The notes below the pieces were generated by a model. It ran no database searches and had not been told where the DNA came from. It saw nothing but the letters and a program-made list of their open reading frames with translations. Both the position numbers and the translations under genes were made by a program. Source: Patulibacter minatonensis DSM 18081 (lineage in GTDB: Bacteria; Actinomycetota; Thermoleophilia; Solirubrobacterales; Solirubrobacteraceae). From it: DNA of 64,000 nucleotides. Positions 34,028-42,383 of the stretch are shown here, piece by piece; positions within the stretch are counted from its first letter, which is position 1; the number at the start of each line of letters is the position of its first letter. The DNA lies in assembly GCF_000519325.1 (NCBI RefSeq), contig NZ_KI912613.1:487023-551022 (forward strand), written 5' to 3'.

Positions 34028-34927
34028 TCAGACCGCCCGGAGGTCCTTCGCCAGCCGCGCCATGCCGAGGGCCTCGGCCGCGTCGGCGCCGGCGGCCGCG
34101 TCGGTCGTGCCGTCGGGGACCGCGTCGACCTCGGCGTGCTGCAGCAGCGCGACGGCGCGGTCGCGCCGGGCGTCGGCGGCGTGGTCGCGCAGCTTCTCCG
34201 CCAGGCGCGGGGTGAGGCCGTCGCCGTGGCGAGGCACCTCGGCGGGCTCGCCGTCGGGGCCCTCCGCGCCGGCGGCACGCAGGACGCCCTCGAGGTCGCC
34301 GTGAGCCGCGAGCAGGCGCGCGGCGGTCTTCGCGCCGATCCCCGGTGCACCCGGGATCCCGTCGGAGGGGTCGCCGCGCAGGGCGATCAGGTCGGTCACC
34401 TGGTCCGGCCGGACGCCGAGGGCCTCCTCGACCCCGGCGACGTCGACCGTCACGAGGCCCGGTCCGCGACCGGCCGGACGCCGGACGACGACGTGCTCGT
34501 CGACGCAGGCCATGAGGTCGCGGTCGGCGGTGACGATCACGCTGTCGCCGCCGTGGGCGGAGCGGGTCTTCGCGAGCGTCGCCATGACGTCGTCGGCCTC
34601 GAGCTTCCCACCGTCCCGGATCGCCCAGCCGAACGCCGCGAGGAAGTCCTGCGCCTGGTCCCAGCGACGGCGGAGCGCGTCGGGCATCGGGTCGCGGTGC
34701 GCGTGGTACGCGGGCAGCAACGCGGTGCGGTGGGTGGCCTCCTCGGCACCGAACGCGCAGCAGACCGCGGCCGGCCGGTGCTCCTCGATCTCGGCGAGGA
34801 TCGTCCGCGCGGTGCCGAGCAGCGCGCCGATCGGCTCCCCGTCGGCCCCCTTGATGCTCGACGGCAGCGCGAAGTGCGCGCGGTAGAGGAGCCACGGGAC
34901 GTCGAACAGGAGCAGGGGGCCGGACAC
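34028..34927 (-). CDS. 5'-3' exonuclease (Pol I N-domain / flap-endonuclease family)
   Basis: The 299-residue protein is a stand-alone 5'-3' exonuclease. D9 is in LLLFDVPWLLYRAHF; the metal cluster E110-A-D112-D113 is in EADDVMATLAK, and D135/D137 in VIVTADRDLMA. The H3TH DNA-binding motif is GDPSDGIPGAPGIGAKTAARLL (split around residue 190), followed by a helical tail. It matches Pol I residues 1-300 in size and order, so it resembles the Xni/ExoIX-like paralogues that process flaps. All catalytic acids seen are present. The GTG at 34927 starts the first strand. It is a separate unit, 115 bp from the secreted-protein gene on one side and 110 bp from the HD gene on the other. Confidence 0.86.
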   Translation of the reverse strand: MSGPLLLFDVPWLLYRAHFALPSSIKGADGEPIGALLGTARTILAEIEEHRPAAVCCAFGAEEATHRTALLPAYHAHRDPMPDALRRRWDQAQDFLAAFGWAIRDGGKLEADDVMATLAKTRSAHGGDSVIVTADRDLMACVDEHVVVRRPAGRGPGLVTVDVAGVEEALGVRPDQVTDLIALRGDPSDGIPGAPGIGAKTAARLLAAHGDLEGVLRAAGAEGPDGEPAEVPRHGDGLTPRLAEKLRDHAADARRDRAVALLQHAEVDAVPDGTTDAAAGADAAEALGMARLAKDLRAV

Positions 34928-35037
34928 GGGACGAGGGTATCCCGGTGACCGCCTGGACCGGGGCCGGCGCCGCCGCGGGCGGGCCGTCGGGGCGGGGCGC
35001 CGCATGCCGGCGGTCGGCGCCGGACACCGGGGCCGGC

Positions 35038-35790
35038 CTACTCGTCGAAGGGCGCGATCCTGACGAGTGGACCGAAGCCGCGGCGGTGCAGCCAGGCGGC
35101 GCGACCGCCAGGGACCGCGGCGGCCTCGGCCGGCCAGCACGTCCCGAGCGCGCGCTTGAACCCCAGGCGCGGGTGGCGGCGGAGCACCTCCGCCATGAAC
35201 GCGGGGTCGGTCTGGTGCACGCGGGCGCCGACGACGTCCATCAGCGCGCCGGCCGACACGAAGCCCGCAGGGTCGGCGAGGTCCTCGTTCGCGCCCGCGG
35301 TGATGTGCCCGGCGATCGCGGCGCCGACGAGCGCCGCCCGCTCGGGTGCCGCGCCGTGCTCGGCCGCGAAGCGCTCCGCCCGCTCGCCGCCGACGACCGC
35401 GAAGCACCGGCCCGGCGTCGGGTGCTCGAGGTGCAGGTCGTGGAGGATGCTCGACACGAACCCGAGCTCCTCGTCGACCGCCGCGCCGTCGAGGTGGGCC
35501 AGGACCAGGCCGAACACGTAGGTGCGACACGAGTGCTGCAGCACGTGCGGGCTCAGGACCTCGCGCGCCTCGGCCTCCGCGTCCTTCGCGAGCTGCGAGT
35601 CGGGCCAGCGGAGCGCCTCGAGATCGATGCCGCCCGAGCCCCGCAGCCCGAGCGCGACGCGGAGCCGCCCGGCGGTGTGCGACGCGCTGAGCCGGAGCAG
35701 CGGGCCGAGCAGCTGCCGCCGCTGCCGCGGGCTGAGCGTCCCCCCGGTCCGCGTCGCCCACTCCCAGTCCATGCTCGCCGGTCGGCCCAT
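35038..35790 (-). CDS. HD-domain (cyanamide hydratase-like) protein
   Basis: The 250-residue protein contains an HD domain: H86 in VLQHSCRTYVFG, then H117-D118 in SSILHDLHLE, the two metal-binding parts. A later A-A-I-A-G-H-I-T supplies a possible further ligand. The arrangement R-x-x-x-F-G after the first His and G-x-x-x-H-D-L resembles cyanamide hydratase/YpgQ-type HD proteins rather than dGTPases. Its substrate is unknown. The ATG at 35790 is used; an ATG six codons later is possible, and a TTG four codons earlier is less likely. It lies at the start of a 349-bp repeat-bearing gap. Confidence 0.75.
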   Translation of the reverse strand: MGRPASMDWEWATRTGGTLSPRQRRQLLGPLLRLSASHTAGRLRVALGLRGSGGIDLEALRWPDSQLAKDAEAEAREVLSPHVLQHSCRTYVFGLVLAHLDGAAVDEELGFVSSILHDLHLEHPTPGRCFAVVGGERAERFAAEHGAAPERAALVGAAIAGHITAGANEDLADPAGFVSAGALMDVVGARVHQTDPAFMAEVLRRHPRLGFKRALGTCWPAEAAAVPGGRAAWLHRRGFGPLVRIAPFDE

Positions 35791-36011
35791 GCGGGGATCC
35801 AATCGGACGGCGGCTCAGGTGACGAGGGGCCGGACGGCCATCGTTGGACCGGTTCGTGCCAAGGAGCGCGGCGGTCGGCGTGGGGCGGTCGGGTTCAGGT
35901 TGGGGAGCGCGGGGCGGTCGGCGTCAGTTCAGGGGTCCGCGTCGGGATGGGCCGCCGAGGCGGCCGGCGTCGGGGCGGGTGGCCGGCGTTCGGCGGGTGG
36001 CGGGGACCGGG

Positions 36012-36118
36012 GGTCACAACTAGTCGGATACCGACCGTCAACGACCCCGACCCCGACCCGACCGACCGACCCTCGAGGTCCACGGTCACATCCGATCGGA
36101 TACCGACCATCAACGACC
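36012..36118. repeat. Two 35-bp palindromes 72 bp apart
   Basis: In the 349-bp gap between the HD gene and the end of the fructose PTS operon, copies start at 36012 and 36084. Both have the GGATACCGACC centre seen in the 20963 array. This is the only site lying between two genes on the same strand. Before them (35850-36000) is a Gly/Val-codon-like GC run with short direct repeats (GCGGTCGG-x-GT, GCGCGGGGCGGTCGG), with no gene. Confidence 0.78.
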
Positions 36119-36139
36119 TCGACCCGCCACGACGGCCGC

Positions 36140-38044
36140 TCAGCCCGCCGCTGCGACCGCCGCCCGGCCCGCGGCCGCGTCGGCCGCTGCCAGCGCCGTC
36201 GCCGCCAGGGCGCGGCACTCGTCGAGGGTCCGGATCGCGAGGGCGGCGCGGACGTCGGCGACGCTGCCCGACGCCATCGAGAGGCTCGTGACGCCGAGGC
36301 CGACGAGGACCGGGGCGAGCAGGGGGTCGCCGGCGGCCTCACCGCAGACGCCGACCGGGGTGTCCTGCGCCGCGCCGGCCGCGCCGACCATCTGGATCAG
36401 CCGCAACAGCGCGGGCTGCCACGGGTCGAGGAGGCCGGCGAGCTCCGACTGCAGGCGGTCGGCGGCGAAGGTGTACTGCGAGAGGTCGTTCGTCCCGATC
36501 GAGACGAAGTCGCAGGCGGACACGAGCGCGTCGGCGGCGAGCGCCGCGGCGGGCACCTCGACCATCGTGCCGACCGTCCGCAGGCCGTGGGCCTTCGCGT
36601 CGGCCGCGAACCGCGCGGCCTCCCCGGCGGTGGCGATCATCGGCGCCATCACCCAGACGTCGGCCGCGCCGCCGTCGGCCTCCACCGCGGTGACGGCCGC
36701 CGCGATCGCGCGGAGCTGGTCGTCGAGGAGGTCGGGGTGGCGCCACGAGGTGCGCCAGCCGCGGACCCCGAGCGCGGGGTTCGGCTCGTCCGGGTCGGTG
36801 AGGAACGGCAGCGGCTTGTCGGCGCCGGCGTCGAGCGTGCGGACGACGACCTTCCGTCCCCCGAACGCGGCGAAGATCTCGCGGTAGGCCTTCGTCTGCT
36901 CGTCGAACGTCGGCGCGGTCGCGCGGTCGAGGTAGAGCAGCTCCGTGCGCAGCAGGCCGACGCCCTCGACGTCGCCCGCGGCCGCGGTCGCCGGGTCCTC
37001 CCCCGCGCCCAGGTTGACGAGGAGCTTCACCGGATGGCCGTCCTTCGTGCGGCCGGGACCGGAGTGGGCGGCGGCCAGGGCGCGGCGGGCGGCGAAGGCC
37101 TCGCGGCGGGTCGCCACGACGTCGTCCTGCGGGTCGATCAGCAGCGTGCCGTCGGCGCCGTCGACGAGGACGGCCGTCCCGTCGGTCAGGCTCTCGGACG
37201 CGCGGCAGCCGACGATCGCGGGGATGCCGAGCGACTTGGCGATGATCGCCGTGTGGCTCGTCGCGCCGCCCGCGGCGGTGACGATGCCCAGGACCGCGCC
37301 GGTGTCGAGGGTCGCGGTGTCGGCGGGGGTCAGGTCCTCGGCGACGAGCACGTAGGGATGCCCGGGGTCGGGCAGGCCGGGGAGCGGCACGCCGAGGAGG
37401 GTGGAGACCACGCGGTCGCGGACCCCGTCGAGGTCGGCGGCGCGCTCGGCGAGGTAGCCCCCGGCGGCCTCGAGCTGCGCGCGGAAGCCCGCCAGCGCGG
37501 TCGACACGGCGTGCACGCCGGCGTTGCCCTCGGTCACGAGCGCGGCCGCGCGGTCGGCGAGGACGAAGTCGCGGGCCATCATCGCCTGCGCGTCGAGGAT
37601 CTGGGCGGCCTCGTCGCGGCCGTGCTCCCGGGCGGCGGCGGCGCGGGCATCGAGTGCGTCGCCCGCCGCGGACAGGGCCTCGCGGACCCTCGTGGCCTCG
37701 GCCGTGACGTCGTCCGGGGCGGGGAGGTCGGCCGGGACGGCGGCGGGCAGGCCGAGCCGGGCGACCGGGCCGACGGCGACGCCGGCGCACACGCCGACGC
37801 CTCGCATGGCCGCGTCGGCGTGCGCGACGGCGTCCGGTGCTGTTCCCGAAGGGCCGGCGGTGGCCGCGACGCCGGTCGTGTCGGCGCCCGTGGTCGTTCC
37901 GACGCCCGGGGACGCTCCGGCGCCCGCGGACGTCCCGGCGGCCCCGGACGCTCCGGCGCCCGCCGCCGCGGCGGGCGCGGCGGACGACGCGGACGACGCG
38001 GCGTCCGCGCCCGTGGCGCGGCGCGAGGAGGTCGAGGCCGCCAT
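36140..38044 (-). CDS. ptsI: Phosphoenolpyruvate-protein phosphotransferase (enzyme I) with long N-terminal extension
   Basis: The 634-residue protein is enzyme I. The HPr-binding/phospho-His half holds GGATSHTAIIAKSLGIPAIVG with active His264. The PEP-binding barrel holds GVGLLRTELLYLDR, VVVRTLDAGADKPLPFL, NPALGVRGWR and SIGTNDLSQYTFAADR, then VCGEAAGDP. The first 79 residues are Ala/Gly/Thr/Ser-rich and disordered, absent from ordinary enzyme I (about 570 residues); the usual start corresponds to Met80 (RGVGVCAGVAVG). The ATG at 38044 is preferred because AGGAGG and AGGA lie upstream in the end of the HPr gene, four bases away, whereas Met80 has no RBS. It transfers phosphate from PEP to HPr as last gene of the fructose operon. 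Confidence 0.93.
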   Translation of the reverse strand: MAASTSSRRATGADAASSASSAAPAAAAGAGASGAAGTSAGAGASPGVGTTTGADTTGVAATAGPSGTAPDAVAHADAAMRGVGVCAGVAVGPVARLGLPAAVPADLPAPDDVTAEATRVREALSAAGDALDARAAAAREHGRDEAAQILDAQAMMARDFVLADRAAALVTEGNAGVHAVSTALAGFRAQLEAAGGYLAERAADLDGVRDRVVSTLLGVPLPGLPDPGHPYVLVAEDLTPADTATLDTGAVLGIVTAAGGATSHTAIIAKSLGIPAIVGCRASESLTDGTAVLVDGADGTLLIDPQDDVVATRREAFAARRALAAAHSGPGRTKDGHPVKLLVNLGAGEDPATAAAGDVEGVGLLRTELLYLDRATAPTFDEQTKAYREIFAAFGGRKVVVRTLDAGADKPLPFLTDPDEPNPALGVRGWRTSWRHPDLLDDQLRAIAAAVTAVEADGGAADVWVMAPMIATAGEAARFAADAKAHGLRTVGTMVEVPAAALAADALVSACDFVSIGTNDLSQYTFAADRLQSELAGLLDPWQPALLRLIQMVGAAGAAQDTPVGVCGEAAGDPLLAPVLVGLGVTSLSMASGSVADVRAALAIRTLDECRALAATALAAADAAAGRAAVAAAG

Positions 38045-38048
38045 GGTC

Positions 38049-38327
38049 CTAGTCCTCCTCGCTCGCGACGATCGCCGCGAGCTCGTCGAGGACGGCGTCG
38101 GCCTGGTCGCCCTCGGCGGTCAGCGTGACCTCGTCGCCGTGGCCGGCGCCGAGCGCGATGACGGAGAGGATCGAGCGAGCGTCGGCGGGCTCGCCGCCAC
38201 CGGAGGCGATGGTGACCGAGGCGGCCGAGCCGCCGCTGACGGCCTTGCCGGCCGCGGCGACGAGCAGCGAGGCGGGGCGGGCGTGGAGGCCGACGGAGGA
38301 GCCGACGGCGATGGTGCGCTGGGGCAT
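38049..38327 (-). CDS. ptsH: HPr phosphocarrier protein
   Basis: The 92-residue protein is HPr: active-site His15 in VGLHARPAS, a Ser at 52 in ARSILSVIALG in the position of the regulatory serine, and G-x-E-V-T-L-T-A-E-G as the last strand. It accepts phosphate from enzyme I on His15 and passes it to the fructose EIIA. It is embedded in the operon, 53 bp after the EIIBC gene and four bases before ptsI. Whether the Ser52 site is used is doubtful since no HprK is seen here. ATG at 38327. Confidence 0.95.
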   Translation of the reverse strand: MPQRTIAVGSSVGLHARPASLLVAAAGKAVSGGSAASVTIASGGGEPADARSILSVIALGAGHGDEVTLTAEGDQADAVLDELAAIVASEED

Positions 38328-38380
38328 GGTGTGGATCCTGGGCTGGGGTGGAGGAGGGCGGGTGCGAACCGGGCCGGGCC

Positions 38381-39922
38381 TCAGCCCTGGACCGCGGTCG
38401 TGAGGGTGGTGGGCGCCGCGCCGGCCGAGGACGTCGCCGTGGCGGCGGGTGCGCGGCGCACCGTCTTGGCGAACGAGACGCAGACGGCGGATACGACGGT
38501 GCCGGCGACGATCGACAGGAGCCAGAGTCCGGGGCTGCCGACCAGGGCGATGATCCAGATGCCGCCGTGCGGGGCCGGGGAGCTGGCGTTCAGCGCCATC
38601 GACAGGGCACCGGCGGTGGCGCTGCCGGCCATCAGCGACGGGATGACGCGGAGCGGGTCGGCGGCGGCGAACGGGATCGCACCCTCGGTGATGAACGAGG
38701 CGCCGAGCAGCCAGGCGGCCTTGCCGGCCTCGCGCTCCTCCGTCGTCCAGAGCTTCTTCGCGACCACCGTTGAGAGGGCCAGCGCCAGCGGCGGGGTCAT
38801 GCCGGCCGCGATGATCGCCCCCATGACCTCCTGGTTGCCCGTCGGGCCCGCCAGCGTGAGCGCCCCGAACGAGTAGGCGACCTTGTTGACCGGGCCGCCC
38901 ATGTCGAAGGCCATCATCAGGCCGAGGACGCCGCCGAGGATCCAGGCGCTGGAGCCGTTGAGGTCCTCCAGCCAGCCGTTGATCGAGCCCATCAGGGACG
39001 CGACCGGCGATCCGACGACCGCGATCATCACGACGCCCACGATCAATGTGGAGACCAGCGGCGTGACGACGGTGGGCATGATCCCCCGGACGTTCTTGTG
39101 CACCGGGACCCGGTTGATGGCGAGCACGATCGCGCCGGCCAGGAGGCCCGCGATGATGCCGCCGAGGAAGCCGGCCTTCACGGAGTCGGCCAGCAGACCG
39201 CCGATGAGCCCCGGGGCGAGGCCCTGGCGGTCGGCCATGCCGTACGCGATGAACCCGGCGAGGACCGGGACGATCAACGTGAACCCGAGGTTCCCGATCT
39301 TGAAGAGCACGCCGGCGATCCCGACCTGACCCCAGATGTCGGAGAGGTCTGCGATCGGCTTGTAGGTCTGCCCGTCGAAGGCGCCGCCGTTGACCTTGGT
39401 GGCGATCTCCGGCCCGCCGATGAGGAAGGCGATCGCGATCAGCAGTCCACTGGCCGCGACGAACGGGATCATGTAGCTGACGCCCGTCATCAGCCACTGA
39501 CGCAGCATCGCGCCCTTGCCGGGCTTGTAGCCCGGGGCGACGACCGAGGACATCGCCGGGTTCGCCTGGAGCTTCCCCGTCGTGTCGAGCTTCGCGGCGG
39601 GGTCCTCGGCCGGCTTCGCGTCGACCGCGGCCTGCGCCTCGGCGAGCATGCCCGCGGCGTCGTTGATGCCGCGCTTGACGGGGCCCTCGACGATCGGCAG
39701 GTGCGCGAAGCGCTCGCGGCCCTTGACGCCGATGTCGGCGGCGAGGATCGCGACGTCGGCCTGCGCGAGCTCCTCGGCCGACAGCGGGGTCGACCCGGCG
39801 GAGCCCTGGGTCTCGACCGTGATCTCGTGGCCGGCCGCCTTGGCCGCGACCTCGAGCGACTCGGCCGCCATGTACGTGTGCGCGATGCCCGTGGGGCACG
39901 CGGTGACCGCGACGATGCGCAT
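38381..39922 (-). CDS. fruA: Fructose PTS permease, EIIBC component
   Basis: The 513-residue protein starts with a IIB domain (about 1-100): RIVAVTACPTGIAHTYMAAE, whose Cys9 takes phosphate, then GGINDA-like G-I-N-D. A linker with KPGKGAMLRQWLMTGVSYMIPF leads into the IIC domain (about 135-495), with 8-9 membrane segments and signatures LAINRVPVHKNVRGIMPTVV, MAFDMGGPVNKVAYSFG and LGASFITEGAIPFAA. The latter is the substrate-binding G-x-x-x-E region. It takes up fructose as fructose 1-phosphate. Its start shares one base with the stop of the EIIA gene (TGATG), so translation is coupled. Confidence 0.95.
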   Translation of the reverse strand: MRIVAVTACPTGIAHTYMAAESLEVAAKAAGHEITVETQGSAGSTPLSAEELAQADVAILAADIGVKGRERFAHLPIVEGPVKRGINDAAGMLAEAQAAVDAKPAEDPAAKLDTTGKLQANPAMSSVVAPGYKPGKGAMLRQWLMTGVSYMIPFVAASGLLIAIAFLIGGPEIATKVNGGAFDGQTYKPIADLSDIWGQVGIAGVLFKIGNLGFTLIVPVLAGFIAYGMADRQGLAPGLIGGLLADSVKAGFLGGIIAGLLAGAIVLAINRVPVHKNVRGIMPTVVTPLVSTLIVGVVMIAVVGSPVASLMGSINGWLEDLNGSSAWILGGVLGLMMAFDMGGPVNKVAYSFGALTLAGPTGNQEVMGAIIAAGMTPPLALALSTVVAKKLWTTEEREAGKAAWLLGASFITEGAIPFAAADPLRVIPSLMAGSATAGALSMALNASSPAPHGGIWIIALVGSPGLWLLSIVAGTVVSAVCVSFAKTVRRAPAATATSSAGAAPTTLTTAVQG

Positions 39923-40371
39923 CAGGCACCGACTCCCTCGTTGATGATGGTGGCTGCGGCCGCGGCGTCGGGGGCTCCGCGCAGGCCGTCCTTGAACTCG
40001 GCGTGGATGAGCTTGCGCGCCAGGGCGCCGAGGATCTTCATGTGGTCCGCGCCGGCCCCGTCGGGGGCGGCGATCAGGAAGATCAGGGTGGCGGGGCCGT
40101 CCTCGGCCCCGAAGTCGACGCCGTCGGCACTGCGGCCGAAGGCGACGCTCGCCTCCGCGACGTGCGCGGAGCGGGCGTGCGGGATGCCGATGCCGCCGTC
40201 CAGGCCGGTCGCCATCTGCTCCTCGCGGGCGCGGACGTCGGCGAGGAACCCGTCGCGATCGGTGACCCGGCCGGAGGCGGCGAGCCGCTCGGCGAGGATC
40301 GCGGTGGCACGGGCGCGGTCGATGCCGGCGGGGAGCTCGAGCTCGACGAGGTCGGCGGTGGTGATGGTCAT
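39922..40371 (-). CDS. Fructose PTS EIIA component
   Basis: The 149-residue protein is a fructose/mannitol-type EIIA. The active His65 lies in GIGIPHARS, preceded by EEQMATGLDGG, and followed by DGVDFGAEDGPATLIFLIAAPDGAGADHMKILG, the family's second signature. It passes phosphate from HPr-His15 to Cys9 of the EIIBC protein. It is a separate gene here rather than fused as in some fruA or fruB. Its start overlaps the end of fruK by four bases and its stop overlaps the EIIBC start. Confidence 0.94.
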   Translation of the reverse strand: MTITTADLVELELPAGIDRARATAILAERLAASGRVTDRDGFLADVRAREEQMATGLDGGIGIPHARSAHVAEASVAFGRSADGVDFGAEDGPATLIFLIAAPDGAGADHMKILGALARKLIHAEFKDGLRGAPDAAAAATIINEGVGA

Positions 40372-41438
40372 CGGACGGGTCCTTCGGTGGTGTTGACGGT
40401 GGTGGTGCGCGGCGCGGGTGCGCCCGGCGCGGAGGAGGGGCGGGCCGCGGGGCCGGGGAGCTCGGCAGGCTCGTCGAGGCGCCGCCCGGCGTCCGGGTGG
40501 CCGTGGACGCGGACGCCCTCGGGGTGCAGGTCGGCCGGCCGCGGCATGCGGCTGCCGGGCAGGGACGCGGCGCCGGCGCCCCAGGCGAGGGCCGTGGCGA
40601 GCGCGGTGGCCGCGGCGTCCGGCGCCGGCGCGCCGGTCGTCGCGGCCTGCGTGGCGGCGAGGTAGCCGGCGAGCATCGCGTCGCCCGCGCCGACGGAGCT
40701 GGCGGGGACGATCGGGGGCGGCTCCCCGTGGCGGGCGTCGTCCTCGTCGACGAGCACCGCGCCGTCCGGGCCGGCGCTGGCGAGCACCGTGCGCGGCCCC
40801 CGCAGGCGGAGCGCGCGGGCCCCGTCGACGAGGTCGCCGACGGTGACGACCGACCGACCGAGGACCTCGGCCAGCTCGTGGACGTTGGGCTTGACCAGGT
40901 CCGGCTCAGCCCCCAGGGCGCGGTCGAACGCGCGGCCGCTGCTGTCGAGCGCGACGCGGGCGCCGAGCGCCTGGAGCGGGGCGATCAGCCCGGCGTAGAA
41001 GTCGTCGGCGAGCCCCTTGGGGAGGCTGCCGGCGAGGACCACCCAGTCCGCGTCGGCGGCCGCGGCGAGGATGGCGTCGCGGAACGCGGCGACCTCGTCG
41101 GGCGTCAGCACCGGCCCCTGGGCGTTGACCTTCGTCAGGGTGCCGTCGGGCTCGACGATGCCGATGTTCGAGCGGGTGGACCCGACGATCGGGACCGCGA
41201 CCGGCTCGACGCCCGCGTCGCCCGCGAGGAGCGCGAGGAGGTCGGCACCGGCGCTGCCGCCCAGCGGCATGACGGCCCGGCTGGACACGCCGCCCGCGGC
41301 GAGGGCGCGCGAGACGTTCAGGCCCTTGCCGCCGGCGTCGTGGCGCTCGGCGGTCGCGCGGTGGACGTCGCCGCGGCGCAGGTCGTCGACGTGCAGCGCG
41401 ACGTCGAGGCTGGGGTTCGGGGTGACCGTGACGATCAT
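40368..41438 (-). CDS. fruK: 1-phosphofructokinase
   Basis: The 356-residue protein is a PfkB-type sugar kinase of the FruK/LacC group. VTVTPNPSLD is the N-terminal signature, AGGKGLNVSRALAAGG the substrate-binding loop, VKPNVHELAEVLG and SSVGAGDAMLAGYL the PfkB signature 2 with catalytic Asp in G-A-G-D. It phosphorylates fructose 1-phosphate, made by the PTS, to fructose 1,6-bisphosphate. A Pro/Ala/Thr-rich tail of about 45 residues extends beyond the fold. Its ATG overlaps the regulator's stop by four bases and its stop overlaps the EIIA start. Confidence 0.94.
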   Translation of the reverse strand: MIVTVTPNPSLDVALHVDDLRRGDVHRATAERHDAGGKGLNVSRALAAGGVSSRAVMPLGGSAGADLLALLAGDAGVEPVAVPIVGSTRSNIGIVEPDGTLTKVNAQGPVLTPDEVAAFRDAILAAAADADWVVLAGSLPKGLADDFYAGLIAPLQALGARVALDSSGRAFDRALGAEPDLVKPNVHELAEVLGRSVVTVGDLVDGARALRLRGPRTVLASAGPDGAVLVDEDDARHGEPPPIVPASSVGAGDAMLAGYLAATQAATTGAPAPDAAATALATALAWGAGAASLPGSRMPRPADLHPEGVRVHGHPDAGRRLDEPAELPGPAARPSSAPGAPAPRTTTVNTTEGPVR

Positions 41439-42196
41439 GCGCGCTCCACCCGCGGGCCGGCGGCGGCGAGCTCGGTCGCCGTGGCGGCGTCGAGCCCCTG
41501 GTCGGAGATCAGGACGTCGACGTCGGAGACGTCGCCGAAGCGGGCGAACTGGTCGTCGCCGACCTTCGTGTGGTCGGCGAGCAGGACGACGTGGCGACCG
41601 GCCTGGATCATCGCCCGCTTGACCGCGGCCTCGTCGGGGTCGGGCGTCGTCAGCCCGCGGGCGTTCGAGACGCCGTTGGTGCCGACGAACGCGACGTCGA
41701 CGAGGAGCCCGCGGAGCTGCGAGATCGCCCAGTCGCCGACCGCCGCCATCGTCCGGCTGCGCACGCGGCCGCCGAGCAGCAGGAGGTTGACGTTGGGGCG
41801 GGCGGCGAGCGTCGTGGCGATCGCGATCGAGTCGGTGACGACGGTCAGCTCGCGGTCGGTCGGCAGGAGCTCCGCCAGGCGCGAGGTCGTGGAGCCGGCG
41901 TCGAGGATCACGGTCGCGGCGTCGCGGAGCTCCTCGAGGGCGCGGCGGGCGATCCGCTCCTTCTCGTCCTGCCGGACGGCGTCGCGCGTGGCGAGCGCCG
42001 GCTCGAACCGCAGGCGGTCGACCGGGATGGCGCCGCCGTGGACGCGCCGCAGCAGACCGTGGCGCTCGAGCGCGGTGAGGTCGCGCCGGATCGTCTCGGC
42101 CGTGACCCCGAGGTCGGCGGCCAGCGCGGCGACCTCCGCCCGCCCCTGGGCGCGGGCCTGTTCCACGATGCGCTGCTGTCGTTCTTCTGCGTACAT
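41435..42196 (-). CDS. fruR: DeoR-family regulator of the fructose operon
   Basis: The 253-residue protein has an N-terminal DeoR HTH (about 6-56: AEERQQRIVEQARAQGRAEV, then LGVTAETIRRDLTALE and the RVHGGAI hinge) and a C-terminal sugar-phosphate domain (ILDAGSTTSRLAELLP, TVVTDSIAIATTLA, VGTNGV, LLADHTKVG). It likely senses fructose 1-phosphate. The ATG at 42196 is chosen because a TTGACG/TACAAA promoter lies about 30-60 bp upstream, placing the earlier in-frame ATG (42244) upstream of transcription. It is first in the operon and likely autoregulates it. Confidence 0.92.
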   Translation of the reverse strand: MYAEERQQRIVEQARAQGRAEVAALAADLGVTAETIRRDLTALERHGLLRRVHGGAIPVDRLRFEPALATRDAVRQDEKERIARRALEELRDAATVILDAGSTTSRLAELLPTDRELTVVTDSIAIATTLAARPNVNLLLLGGRVRSRTMAAVGDWAISQLRGLLVDVAFVGTNGVSNARGLTTPDPDEAAVKRAMIQAGRHVVLLADHTKVGDDQFARFGDVSDVDVLISDQGLDAATATELAAAGPRVERA

Positions 42197-42227
42197 GTTG
42201 CCTTGAGCCCGTTTGCCTGTGTTTTGA

Positions 42228-42267
42228 TTTGTATCGCAGATCATCGTGTGGCGTCAAGCACACGATG
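42228..42267 (-). promoter_or_regulatory. Promoter and palindromic operator of the fructose operon
   Basis: On the minus strand, -35 TTGACG (42252-42257) and -10 TACAAA (42228-42233) are 18 bp apart, giving a start about 25 nt before the fruR ATG. An inverted repeat with 9-base arms CATCGTGTG / CACACGATG (42242-42250 and 42259-42267) encloses the -35. Between -10 and ATG are several CAAA words (CAAATCAAAACACAGGCAAAC in two pieces), reminiscent of DeoR-family sites. Confidence 0.72.
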
Positions 42268-42281
42268 CGCCGAACAACGAC

Positions 42282-42299
42282 AAAACCCGCCGAAGCGGG
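42282..42299 (-). terminator. Intrinsic terminator of the secreted ThuA-like gene
   Basis: Read on the minus strand: CCCGC, loop TTCG, GCGGG, then TTTTG. This is one of the few hairpins here with a T-run. It lies 85 nt after the stop of the gene ending at 42384 and just before the fructose promoter. Confidence 0.75.
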
Positions 42300-42383
42300 C
42301 AGAAAGCGGACATGAACGGGCATCGCACACCCGAGGCTGGGGCCCGGCGGGCCGCGGTCGGGAGACCGCGGCGCGCCGGAGGA

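Noticed and set aside
37807..38044. Reading the enzyme I start as Met80 (37807)
   Set aside because: Kept the upstream ATG because it has AGGAGG/AGGA upstream within the HPr gene end and codons stay in the gene-like bias, but the extension has no recognisable domain.
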